From: Candidatus Latescibacterota bacterium
Lineage (GTDB): Bacteria > Latescibacterota > UBA2968
Length of the DNA: 47,957 nucleotides
Assembly (NCBI GenBank): GCA_022821275.1
Contig: JAJEDY010000067.1
Coordinates: forward strand, 1-47,957
Reading direction: 5' to 3'
Positions 16,983 through 25,011 of the stretch are shown one piece after another (the first letter of the stretch is position 1; every line of letters starts with the position of its first letter). The notes beneath the pieces are model-generated. The model was not told where the DNA came from. It saw only the letters and a list, made by a program, of their open reading frames with translations, and made no database searches. Made by a program: the position numbers and the translations under genes.

Positions 16983-18191
16983 ATGCGTCTATTAATCCTT
17001 GCAATCGTATCCATCGGTCTTCTGAATCAACCGCTTCAAGCCAGGATTGGATCACAATCGGGTAATCCGGACTTTGATGCGAGTGGCGAGGTCGATTTTA
17101 CCGACTTCTTGCTCTTTGCCGGCAAGTTCGGGGCGCGTCAGGGCGATGAGAGGTATGAGACCCAATTCGATCTGGATGGCGACGGCGAGGTTGGATTTGG
17201 CGATTTTCTGATATTCGCCGGAAACTTTGGCAAAACAGTGCCTAAGGCTATGGGAAAGATATACTGGACAGACTCTGGCACGGGTAACCCCACTCCTATG
17301 CAGGATGATAAAATCCAGCGCGCCGACCTCGATGGCTCCAATGTCGAAACCCTTCTCACCTACGAAAACTTCTTGCGGCTTCCGATGGGCATTACTCTGG
17401 ATGTAGCTGGGGGCAAGATGTATTGGACGGACGCCACCCGGGATAGAATCCGGCGTGCCGATTTGGATGGTTCTAACGTAGAAGATATCCTCAACACCAG
17501 AACATTCGGCGGGCAGTCACTCGAAGGCCCCGCCACCACCCCACGCGACGTTGCTCTGGACCTGACAAGCGATCCTCCAAAGATGTACTGGGTAGATGCT
17601 GGCACGCTCAACCTTGAGGAAGGTAAAATCTGGCGTGCCAACCTCGATGGCTCCAGTCCCGAAGCCCTCGTCACCTCTGGATTGGTTAATCCACAGAGCA
17701 TCGCCCTGGATACAACCGGGGGCAAAATGTACTGGACAGACTCCGGCACGGGTGGCCCCAACGCACTGGAGGATGATAAAATCCAGCGCGCCAATCTCGA
17801 TGGCTCCAACGTCGAAACCCTCCTCACCTTCCAAAATCAACTGCGGGTTCCAAGAGGTGTAGCCCTGGATATGACCGCGGGCAAAATGTACTGGACAGAC
17901 ATCGTCAGAGATAGAATCCGCCGTGCCAATTTGGATGGCACGGAAGCAGAAGACCTCGTCCTCACCAGAACAATCGCTGGGCAATCACTCGCCGGTTCGG
18001 CCACCACCCCGCGAGATATTGCTCTGGACCTGACAAGCGATCCCCCAAAGATGTACTGGGTAGATGCCGGTACGGCCAACGTCAATGACGGTAAAATCTG
18101 GCGCGCCAACCTCGATGGCTCCAGCCCCGAAGCCCTCGTCACCTCTGGATTGGTCAATACGCAGGGCATCGCCCTGATGCTCACGCCATAG
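16983..18191 (+). CDS. Secreted protein with dockerin-like EF-hands and six YWTD (LDL-receptor class B) repeats
   Basis: The 402-residue protein has a signal peptide (MRLLILAIVSIGLLNQPLQA). Two calcium-loop motifs follow: DASGEVDFTDFLLFAGKFG (about 32-50) and DLDGDGEVGFGDFLIFAGNFG (about 60-80). These are the dockerin-like module usual for this kind of genome. Residues 90-402 hold six YWTD/YWVD blades, enough for one closed six-bladed beta-propeller. Blades 1-3 and 4-6 are near copies, reflecting a 468-bp tandem duplication in the DNA. The chain ends directly after the sixth blade. Such proteins probably bind ligands at the cell surface; no enzyme motif is seen. AAGGGAG precedes the ATG, and a strong hairpin terminator follows. 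Confidence 0.85.
   Translation: MRLLILAIVSIGLLNQPLQARIGSQSGNPDFDASGEVDFTDFLLFAGKFGARQGDERYETQFDLDGDGEVGFGDFLIFAGNFGKTVPKAMGKIYWTDSGTGNPTPMQDDKIQRADLDGSNVETLLTYENFLRLPMGITLDVAGGKMYWTDATRDRIRRADLDGSNVEDILNTRTFGGQSLEGPATTPRDVALDLTSDPPKMYWVDAGTLNLEEGKIWRANLDGSSPEALVTSGLVNPQSIALDTTGGKMYWTDSGTGGPNALEDDKIQRANLDGSNVETLLTFQNQLRVPRGVALDMTAGKMYWTDIVRDRIRRANLDGTEAEDLVLTRTIAGQSLAGSATTPRDIALDLTSDPPKMYWVDAGTANVNDGKIWRANLDGSSPEALVTSGLVNTQGIALMLTP
17252..18187. repeat. 468-bp in-frame tandem duplication
   Basis: The unit starting near 17252 recurs 468 bp later (for example TACTGGACA at 17262 and 17730). Each copy encodes three YWTD blades (156 codons). The copies have drifted, mostly at third positions, and the blade motifs are intact in both. 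Confidence 0.85.
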
Positions 18192-18204
18192 GCTATGAAA
18201 ACCG

Positions 18205-18235
18205 CGGGTTCGCCCGGTGCTGGGCGAACCCGTTT
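18205..18235 (+). terminator. Intrinsic terminator after the YWTD gene
   Basis: CGGGTTCGCCC (18205-18215) and GGGCGAACCCG (18222-18232) form a perfect 11-bp stem with a 6-nt loop, followed by TTTCT. The stem is strong and the T-run short. Confidence 0.75.
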
Positions 18236-18366
18236 CTCGTCTCACCTCGCCTCCTTCCCCTCCCACAATGCATCCGCATTTTTTGGTTCTTGTTTGTCCA
18301 GGCAAGACGCATTATTTTGCTGTTTATATATGTTATTTTTTTTATAATCAATAGAAAGGACGAATA

Positions 18367-19419
18367 ATGGCGATTTTGTTTGCTCGGTCGCAAAATTTGG
18401 AACGGTCCTGGCCGTTTGTGCCAGAAGCATTGATGGCGCGGCTAAATGAAATAGATGAAGTACGCGTCGTACAGATAGAACGCGGCGCACCACTTGGAGA
18501 ATTGACGGATTTATCGCATGTATCGGCCATTGCGCTATTCGGCGGACAGTTGACAGAAGCGTGTTTGGCACGCGCACCCGAATTAAAAGCCGTGGGGGGG
18601 GTGCTGGATAATTGGGGCCATCGCTCTCTTCCAGTCGATGGCATGTTCGAACGCGATATCCCCATCATTGACGGCACGCGCGCGTGGGCGGCATCTGTCG
18701 CAGAAATCACACTCGCCCTGACATTCAATGCCCTGCGCATGATACCACAATGGCACAAACGCATGGCATCGGGGGAACGCCTGTGGAATTTTGAATACGT
18801 GCAATTTTGCGACAATCCAGATTTTGTCAACGGCACACTGGGAACCAAAACCGTCGGCGTCATGGGACTGGGACAAATCGGTGGACGGATGGCAATGTGG
18901 TGCAATGCGCTCGGCTCGCGCGTCCTCGGCTACGATCCGTTTATTCCAAAATCGCGATTAGATGAACTCGGCGTAGAAGGCGTGGAAATGGACACCCTCG
19001 TAGATGAATGCGAGATAGTCGTCGTCACCATACCGCCAACGCCATCAGCCAGAAAAATCCTATCGCGAGAACGCATTTATCGGTTGCGCAAAGGCAGCCT
19101 GGTCGTCATAACCACCCGCGCACATGCCGTCGATATGGACGCATTGCGGGAACGCATTATCGCCAATGAACTCGCTGGCGCATTTGACGTATATGATAAC
19201 GAGCCGGTACCAACTGACGATCTATTGCGCAATCGGGTCAACGTGGTACACACACCCCACATTGCCGGACGCACGCGAGATGCGAACTTGCAAGTCGCCG
19301 AAGTAATCGGCGATGATTTTGAACGGATATTAAAAGGCGAAGCACCCCAGGCGCGGCTCTCCAGAGAAGCGATAGACGTGCGAGGATCGCGCATGGATTT
19401 ACCGTCGATGCAATCATGA
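18367..19419 (+). CDS. D-isomer-specific 2-hydroxyacid dehydrogenase
   Basis: NAD-dependent 2-hydroxyacid dehydrogenase, unrelated in detail to the HPR1-like gene at 2455. The Rossmann motif GLGQIG is at 167-172, and Asp190 ends the second strand. Catalytic Arg251 (ITTRAHAVD), Glu279 (DVYDNEP) and His298 (HTPHIAG) are present. The usual Ser/Ala-Arg-Gly around the Arg is replaced by Thr-Arg-Ala, so the pocket may differ. AGAAAGGA precedes the ATG. It begins a + strand series (isomerase 28 bp downstream, then sulfatase and aminotransferase), probably for breakdown of a substituted sugar or hydroxyacid. Confidence 0.85.
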   Translation: MAILFARSQNLERSWPFVPEALMARLNEIDEVRVVQIERGAPLGELTDLSHVSAIALFGGQLTEACLARAPELKAVGGVLDNWGHRSLPVDGMFERDIPIIDGTRAWAASVAEITLALTFNALRMIPQWHKRMASGERLWNFEYVQFCDNPDFVNGTLGTKTVGVMGLGQIGGRMAMWCNALGSRVLGYDPFIPKSRLDELGVEGVEMDTLVDECEIVVVTIPPTPSARKILSRERIYRLRKGSLVVITTRAHAVDMDALRERIIANELAGAFDVYDNEPVPTDDLLRNRVNVVHTPHIAGRTRDANLQVAEVIGDDFERILKGEAPQARLSREAIDVRGSRMDLPSMQS

Positions 19420-19447
19420 TAATCAATAACCCCTTACAGGAGGAAAC

Positions 19448-20251
19448 ATGAAACTCGGACTCAACTCAGTTCTTTTTGGCGCGTGGAACATGGAAACCGC
19501 TTTTAAATACACGGCCATGGCCGGATACGACGGCATAGAAGTCGCGGCAATAGGTGGCATGAGCCAGCACCTCGTCCTCGACAACTGGCGCGAAACAGCC
19601 CGAGAAGCCAGGCGTCTGGGGCGTGAATACGGCCTCGAACTCCTCGCCATGGAACAACCCAGACAAGACCCCGAAATGATGGAAAAAGCATTCCGAGCTG
19701 CAAACGAAGCTGGCATCCCCGTCGTCAATTGCGGTCCGGGTGGAAAATCAGATGACGAAGAAACCTTCCAGCAAAGCATCGACTCCCTCGGCAACCTCGC
19801 CGACATGGCCGAAACATACGGCGTAACCCTCTGTGTCAAAGCCCATGTGGGGGCGGCCATCTACAACACCCCAACCACCCTGCGCGCGATGGAAGCCATC
19901 TCATCCCCTGCCTTTGGCATTGACATGGACCCCTCGCACATACACCGCGCAAACGAAAATCCAGTCGAAGCCATCGCAGCCGTTGTCTCGCGCGTCAAAC
20001 ACGTCCACATCCGCGACTGCAAAGGCCGCGAACGCGGCCCAGGTGCCCCTGAAAACCAGGCCAATGGCCGCGGCGACATCGACCTCGTCGGCTATATCCG
20101 CGTCCTGCACGAAAACGGTTACGACGGCCCCGTCAACCTCGAAGTCATTGGCACAAGAGCACAAGGACACAGCCTGGAACAATGTTGCATCATCGGCGCG
20201 GAAACCCGCGGACACATGCAGGCATCCTTGCAAGCGTGCGGCGCGCGATAA
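19448..20251 (+). CDS. Sugar phosphate isomerase/epimerase family protein
   Basis: TIM-barrel protein of the xylose isomerase-like superfamily, 267 residues. Likely metal-site segments are YDGIEVAAIGG (Glu), FGIDMDPSH (Asp and His), VKHVHIRDCKGR (His and Asp) and PVNLEVIGT (Glu). AGGAGGAAAC precedes the ATG. Its position directly after a 2-hydroxyacid dehydrogenase matches the pairing seen for the isomerase at 11022, which also follows a hydroxyacid dehydrogenase. Two different pathways with the same logic may therefore lie in this window. Confidence 0.85.
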   Translation: MKLGLNSVLFGAWNMETAFKYTAMAGYDGIEVAAIGGMSQHLVLDNWRETAREARRLGREYGLELLAMEQPRQDPEMMEKAFRAANEAGIPVVNCGPGGKSDDEETFQQSIDSLGNLADMAETYGVTLCVKAHVGAAIYNTPTTLRAMEAISSPAFGIDMDPSHIHRANENPVEAIAAVVSRVKHVHIRDCKGRERGPGAPENQANGRGDIDLVGYIRVLHENGYDGPVNLEVIGTRAQGHSLEQCCIIGAETRGHMQASLQACGAR

Positions 20252-20256
20252 ACTGG

Positions 20257-20281
20257 ACGAATAGACGAATAGACGAATCAG
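20257..20281. repeat. GAATAGAC tandem repeat, copy 2
   Basis: GACGAATAGACGAATAGACG follows the stop codon of the isomerase by six bases. It is the same unit as at 7308-7333. Confidence 0.6.
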
Positions 20282-20295
20282 ACCAACCACCCAAC

Positions 20296-20317
20296 GGGCA
20301 GGCACAGGGGCCTGCCC
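20296..20317. repeat. GC-rich hairpin in the sulfatase leader
   Basis: GGGCAGGC (20296-20303) and GCCTGCCC (20310-20317) enclose ACAGGG. It lies about 50 bp before the sulfatase start. From memory, similar hairpins occur as dispersed repeats in several environmental phyla. It has no T-run, so it is unlikely to be a terminator. Confidence 0.5.
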
Positions 20318-20366
20318 CTACAACATTGCAAGACAGCTCAAACCACACACAGAAAGATATCTCACC

Positions 20367-21728
20367 ATGCCCGACAAACCCAATATCCTCTGGATCTACG
20401 GCGAAGACCTCTATCCCAACCTCGCCTGCTATGGCACGCCAGCTGTGCAAACCCCCAACATCGATAAACTCGCTTCGGAAGGCACGCTATTTACAAATGC
20501 GTTTGTCACCTGCCCGGTGTGTTCCCCGAGTAGATCGGCCATCATCACTGGCCGCTATCAAACCAGCTTTGGCGCGCACAACCACCGCAGCAAACGCGAC
20601 ACCCCATTGCCCGAACACATTCGCCTCATCACCGACTACTTCCGCGATGCGGGATATTACACCTGCAACAGCCCAGGACCGCCCTTTGACAAACCCGGCA
20701 AAACCGACTTCAACTTCCAGCGCAAAGGCGTCTTTGACGGCATCGACTGGACCCAACGCGCCGAGGACCAACCCTTTTATGCCCAGAACAACATCACAGA
20801 CACCCATCGCAACTTCACGCCCGACCCGCAAAACCCCGTTGATCCCGACGACGTAGAGATCCCGCCTTATTATCCCGATCATCCTCTCATCCGAAAAGAT
20901 TGGGCAATGTATCTCGAAAGCGCTCAGGTTTTTGATCGCAAAGTCGGCGAGGTCCTCCAGCGCCTCGAAGACGAAGGCGTAGCCGACAACACCATCGTCT
21001 TCCTCATCGCCGATCACGGACGCGCGCACATCCGCGACAAACAATTCCTGTACGACGGTGGCATTCGCATACCCTGCATAGTGCGCTGGCCCGGGCACAT
21101 CGACGCAGGCGTCGTAAGCGACGAACTCGTCAGCGGCATAGACCTTGCACCCACCGCGCTCTCGCTCGCGGGTTTAGAAGTCCCCCCGGAAATGGAGGGC
21201 AACATCTTCCTCGGTCCCGATGCCAAATCCCGCAGCGAAATCTTCTCAGCCCGCGACCGCTGTGACGGCACAGTAGATCGCATCCGCTGCGTACGCACCA
21301 AAAACTACAAATACATACGCAACTACCACCCCGACCGCCCCTACCTGCAATTCAACCGCTACAAATACCAGCAATACCCCCTCTGGACACTCCTGCCCCT
21401 GCTCGGCAAAGAAGGCAAACTCACCGAAGCACAGGCAAAATTCCTCGCACCCTATCGCCCGTATGAAGAACTCTACGACCTGCAAGCCGACCCCCACGAA
21501 GTCGAAAACCTCGCAGAGTCGCCAGACCATCAGAACGCGCTCAACGACCTTCGCACGCGCCTCGACAACTGGATCGAAACCTATGGCGACCAGGGCGAAA
21601 ACCCCGAAGATCCAGAGGTCATCGCAGCACAAGCAGAAGACATGTACGACAAACATCAAAACGCCCCAGATAGCCAACTAACGCCCGAAGAATACATAAA
21701 AGCCTGGGAACAGAAATTGCTGGGATGA
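20367..21728 (+). CDS. Type I sulfatase
   Basis: Hydrolyses a sulfate ester using a formylglycine made from Cys52 in CSPSR (52-56), the standard CxPxR motif. The start MPDKPNILWIYGEDL begins directly with the first strand, so there is no signal peptide and the enzyme appears cytoplasmic. The first metal-binding pair reads Glu13-Asp14 where Asp-Asp is commoner. VFLIADHGRAH supplies the second metal site (Asp, His), and the C-terminal ELYDLQADPHEVENLAE is typical of sulfatases. At 453 residues the length is normal. The Shine-Dalgarno (AGAAAGA) is weak and rather far from the ATG. The gene is 10 bp upstream of an aminotransferase, presumably in the same transcript. Confidence 0.9.
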   Translation: MPDKPNILWIYGEDLYPNLACYGTPAVQTPNIDKLASEGTLFTNAFVTCPVCSPSRSAIITGRYQTSFGAHNHRSKRDTPLPEHIRLITDYFRDAGYYTCNSPGPPFDKPGKTDFNFQRKGVFDGIDWTQRAEDQPFYAQNNITDTHRNFTPDPQNPVDPDDVEIPPYYPDHPLIRKDWAMYLESAQVFDRKVGEVLQRLEDEGVADNTIVFLIADHGRAHIRDKQFLYDGGIRIPCIVRWPGHIDAGVVSDELVSGIDLAPTALSLAGLEVPPEMEGNIFLGPDAKSRSEIFSARDRCDGTVDRIRCVRTKNYKYIRNYHPDRPYLQFNRYKYQQYPLWTLLPLLGKEGKLTEAQAKFLAPYRPYEELYDLQADPHEVENLAESPDHQNALNDLRTRLDNWIETYGDQGENPEDPEVIAAQAEDMYDKHQNAPDSQLTPEEYIKAWEQKLLG

Positions 21729-21738
21729 GAGGTTACTT

Positions 21739-23046
21739 ATGTTCTCTGCCCCACAAGAATCCGTCATCCGGCGCATGACCCGCCTATCCCTTGAGCACAA
21801 TGCCATAAACCTCTCGCAAGGGATCACAGACGAACCCGTACTCTACGACCTCGCCTGGGCGGGCATCGCCGCCATACTGGGTGGCTCAGACGAAGGCTCC
21901 GAGCACTTGCACACGCTCACTCTCCGAGACCTCCTCTCGCGCAACCCGGGCAACGACCACCACAACCGTTCTCTCAAAGACCTCTGCGCCAGCCTCCGCC
22001 CCGAGTACGACCGCTACAACCAGTATTCCTTTCCCTACGGATTGCCCGAACTTCGGGAAGCCATTGCAGACTACACCCAACGATTCTACGCCTTTCGCCC
22101 CAATCCCGAAACGCAAATCACCGTCACCGCAGGCGCGACCGAAGGACTATCCTCAACACTTCGCGCCCTGTGCAATCCCGGCGATAGCGTCATCGTCTTA
22201 CAACCCTTTCACGAAATGTATCCCAATCAAGCCAGCCTTTTTGGACTGCGTTGCGAATATGTCTCCCTGCGCGAAAAAAGCGATGGCTGGGCAATTGACA
22301 AAGACGAATGGGCCACCGCGGCAAAACGCGCGCGCGCACTCATCCTCAACACGCCACACAACCCCACGGGCAAAGTCTTCTCCGAAGCAGAACTCGCCTT
22401 CATCGCAGACCTCTGTTGCAAACGCGATCTATATTTAATCACCGACGAAATCTACGAACACATTCTCTACGGCGATTGCGTCCACATCTGCCCCGCAACA
22501 CTCACCGGCATGGCCGAGCGCACCATTATTGTCAACGCCATCACCAAAACCGCCAACGCCAGCGGCTGGCGCGTCGGCTGGGTCATATCGCCCGAACAAC
22601 ACACCCCGCGGATTCGCGCTGTTCACGACACCCTCGTCGTACAGGCCCCCACCCCATTGCAAAAAGGCGCCGAGCACCTGTTGCGGTTGCCCGACGCCAT
22701 CTTCAAAAATATTCACAAACCATTCTTACAAAAACGCAACCTGCTCCTCAACGCACTCCAATCCACCGGATTCAAAATCACCCCACCCGACGGCTCCTAC
22801 TACCTCTTTGCCGATTACCGCTCCGTCCCCACCCTATGCGACATGAACACAACCGATGCCGCCCTGTACATGACCCGGGAAATCGGCGTCACCCCCGTAC
22901 CCGGCGACAACTTCTACGCAACGGGCAACGACGGCGACCGATACTTGCGATTTGCCTTCTGCCGCACCCTCGACAGCCTGAGCGAAGCAGCAGAACGACT
23001 GAAAAATCTGAAGGCGAAAAGTATCCGCAGAAAAAAACGCGAGTAA
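21739..23046 (+). CDS. Class I/II pyridoxal-phosphate aminotransferase
   Basis: Fold-type I aminotransferase of the aspartate/kynurenine aminotransferase group. PLP binds Lys270 in NAITKTANASGWRVGW. Asp236 (TDEIYEHILYG) contacts the pyridine nitrogen, NTPHNPTGKVFS is the cofactor-loop signature, and Arg278 follows the Lys. INLSQGITDEP near the start is the usual substrate loop. At 435 residues it is slightly long because of an N-terminal insert (about 45-80, rich in His/Leu). The preceding sulfatase ends 10 bp upstream and GAGAGG precedes the ATG. The amino donor and acceptor are not deducible. Confidence 0.88.
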   Translation: MFSAPQESVIRRMTRLSLEHNAINLSQGITDEPVLYDLAWAGIAAILGGSDEGSEHLHTLTLRDLLSRNPGNDHHNRSLKDLCASLRPEYDRYNQYSFPYGLPELREAIADYTQRFYAFRPNPETQITVTAGATEGLSSTLRALCNPGDSVIVLQPFHEMYPNQASLFGLRCEYVSLREKSDGWAIDKDEWATAAKRARALILNTPHNPTGKVFSEAELAFIADLCCKRDLYLITDEIYEHILYGDCVHICPATLTGMAERTIIVNAITKTANASGWRVGWVISPEQHTPRIRAVHDTLVVQAPTPLQKGAEHLLRLPDAIFKNIHKPFLQKRNLLLNALQSTGFKITPPDGSYYLFADYRSVPTLCDMNTTDAALYMTREIGVTPVPGDNFYATGNDGDRYLRFAFCRTLDSLSEAAERLKNLKAKSIRRKKRE

Positions 23047-23059
23047 TTTGAGCGTTTTT

Positions 23060-23139
23060 CGCAGATGTACACAGATGATTCGGGTGATGTTCCTGCAGAT
23101 GAACGCAGATGTACACAGATGATTCGGGTGATGTTCCTG
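23060..23139. repeat. Perfect 36-bp direct repeat
   Basis: Positions 23060-23095 and 23104-23139 are identical, separated by 8 bp. The unit contains GCAGATGTACACAGATGAT and lies between two convergent genes. It contains the CGCAGAT motif also seen, inverted, at 39748-39773 and 46717-46743. Confidence 0.8.
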
Positions 23140-23152
23140 TGGAGGGCTGACT

Positions 23153-24238
23153 TTATCTTCGCTCGTATTCAAATGGGAACGTCACAGGTTCACCATCGTT
23201 TGCCCACGATTGCGCCATCGCCACGTCAATCTCTCGATCCTTGCGACCGTTATAAGCCCCATATTCTGGCTCGGTATCGTTGCGAACGGCATTTGCGATA
23301 CTCACCAGCTCTGACGCGACGGTAATTTCGCCATCACTGAGCGGATAATTTTGCAACGGATTTTCCCACACCACCTCCGGCGTTGTATCCGCCACGAGTG
23401 CGGCGAGGGTCTCAAACCCATCGACATCGTTGGTTCTGCGGGCAACCGTGATTTTGCGTTGCTCATCGGCGGTATCGTTCAGAATAACCGCTTCATCGCG
23501 GAAGCACATCCCACGTTCGCCGTAGAACTTCGTGCCGTTGAAACCGCGAAGCGGCGAACCGTAAGACAAACTGCTGAAATTGAATACCCCGACCGCGCCA
23601 TCGGCAAATTCAATAACGCCCTGCTGCCAATCCTCTGAATCGCGCGTCGGCTGACCTTGCCGCCAGATGTGCTCCTGCACGGTGAAGCTCTTTCGCAAAC
23701 CGAACACGCGCAGGGGTTCGTTATCAAAACCGACGTAACTGCGAATCAAGCCGATCCCGTGATACCCGTGCCCGCGAAATTCGTTGTAGGCAACGTTGAT
23801 TTTGCCGAATACACCCGCCAGAATCATCTCGCGTTTAATCCGTTCCGATGGCACGCGATAATAGTTTTCATTGACCTCAATCTTTGTCCCATGCTGCTTT
23901 GCGGACTCGATCATCTTGTCCGACCAGCCGAGGTCTGTGTCGATCGGCGTCTCGGTGCAGTAACTCACGCCATGTTCAGAACACAACAACCCCGGGATAT
24001 GATTATTGCTGGGGGTAATTACGATGGAGCAAATATCCGGCTTCTCTTTTTCCAGCATCTCAGCGGTATCTGTATATACAGCAACGCTATACTTTGCGCC
24101 CTGTGCTTCGACAGAATCTGCGCTTACATCGCAAACGGCAACCAGTTCAAGGTCGTCCTTCAACTTGGCGATGAGCGGAAGATACACGCCTGTTCCACGA
24201 TTCCCTGTGCCGATATGTGCAATTTTGAGCTTGTCCAT
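23153..24238 (-). CDS. Gfo/Idh/MocA family oxidoreductase
   Basis: NAD(P)-dependent oxidoreductase, 361 residues. I start it at 24238 (MDKLKIAHIGTGNRGTG), with GGAGG 7 nt upstream. GTGNRG is the cofactor loop. The EKP motif is altered: the segment reads YCTETPIDTD, so the usual catalytic Lys is not there, and a nearby Lys would have to replace it or activity may differ. VNENYYRVPSERIKR and EFRGHGYHGIGLIRSY belong to the substrate domain and resemble the subgroup found with sulfatase and sugar isomerase genes. It converges with the aminotransferase and is co-directional with the SGNH hydrolase upstream. Confidence 0.82.
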   Translation of the reverse strand: MDKLKIAHIGTGNRGTGVYLPLIAKLKDDLELVAVCDVSADSVEAQGAKYSVAVYTDTAEMLEKEKPDICSIVITPSNNHIPGLLCSEHGVSYCTETPIDTDLGWSDKMIESAKQHGTKIEVNENYYRVPSERIKREMILAGVFGKINVAYNEFRGHGYHGIGLIRSYVGFDNEPLRVFGLRKSFTVQEHIWRQGQPTRDSEDWQQGVIEFADGAVGVFNFSSLSYGSPLRGFNGTKFYGERGMCFRDEAVILNDTADEQRKITVARRTNDVDGFETLAALVADTTPEVVWENPLQNYPLSDGEITVASELVSIANAVRNDTEPEYGAYNGRKDREIDVAMAQSWANDGEPVTFPFEYERR

Positions 24239-24319
24239 TGGTGTGCCTCCTCTAACAATTGAAGAAAGCTGAAAAGGTAAAAGGTAAGACGTAAGAGGAG
24301 AGAGGGGATGCCTTTCATT

Positions 24320-24347
24320 TCTCACTTCACACTTCTCACTTCACACT
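24320..24347. repeat. Two tandem 14-bp units, TCTCACTTCACACT
   Basis: Perfect copies occupy 24320-24333 and 24334-24347. The stop codon of the SGNH hydrolase (24341-24343) lies in the second copy. Related TTCACACTTC strings occur at 5660 and 41930-41960. Confidence 0.7.
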
Positions 24348-24994
24348 TGTCTTTCACACAGCATCTTAAACAACGCATCTGCAATGATAAAGTGCCCTGT
24401 CCGATTGGGATGTACAGGCTCTGGACAAAAAGTTTCTGAACCTCTATATTTCAAATGCACCTGAAAAAGATCGTGCAACCGCAACAGCTTTGTCCCATAT
24501 TTTTTACTCATCTTCTCCACAATGCCGATATACTCCGGAATCAACGCCATAACCTCGCTCTGGAACGTCTGTCCAGATGTATCTGTCGAAATATAAAAAG
24601 GCGTAATCAGCACAACAGGACATCCAATCTCCCGTTGCGTCGTATCCAAAACCGCATCGTACAATTCTTCAAATCGCGCGGGCGGAACCGCATCCTCCGC
24701 CTGTCGCAAAAGGCTGTGCAAATCGTTGATCCCGATCTTAATCGACAACTTATCCGGCGCGTGATCAATCACATCTTCTCGCCAGCGCTCGTGCAAATGC
24801 GTCACGCGATTGCCGCCAATCCCCTTATTGATATAAGTAATATTTCGCTCGGGAAACTGCGCCGTCACAATCTCTGTAAACGCCCGCACATATCCATTGC
24901 CCAGCGGCGCCTCAGCCGCACGCCGGCCACAATCCGTAATACTATCGCCAATCAACAACATCGTCTCGCCATCTTGAATCCAAAAATCGGACAT
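24341..24994 (-). CDS. SGNH/GDSL-type hydrolase
   Basis: Esterase or lipase-like hydrolase of 217 residues without a signal peptide. Block I is LLIGDSITDCG with nucleophile Ser18. Block II is NKGIGGNRV, and block III is IKIGINDLH with its oxyanion Asn. Block V reads PEPVHPNRTGH: His is present, but the Asp normally three residues before it is Glu. The start at 24994 has GGAGGAGG upstream. Its C-terminus and stop lie in a short dispersed repeat. The gene is divergent from modA with only 17 bp between start codons. It may deacetylate a sugar, in keeping with the nearby Gfo/Idh gene. Confidence 0.85.
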   Translation of the reverse strand: MSDFWIQDGETMLLIGDSITDCGRRAAEAPLGNGYVRAFTEIVTAQFPERNITYINKGIGGNRVTHLHERWREDVIDHAPDKLSIKIGINDLHSLLRQAEDAVPPARFEELYDAVLDTTQREIGCPVVLITPFYISTDTSGQTFQSEVMALIPEYIGIVEKMSKKYGTKLLRLHDLFQVHLKYRGSETFCPEPVHPNRTGHFIIADALFKMLCERQV

Positions 24995-25011
24995 ACTTTT
25001 CTCCTCCTCCC

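Noticed and set aside
22308-23051. 247-codon frame overlapping the aminotransferase in another frame
   Set aside because: Low-complexity Arg/His/Pro product with no start signal. The aminotransferase motifs occupy the other frame.
23060-23139. CRISPR-like arrangement of 36-bp repeats
   Set aside because: Only two copies with an 8-bp gap, no real spacers and no cas genes.
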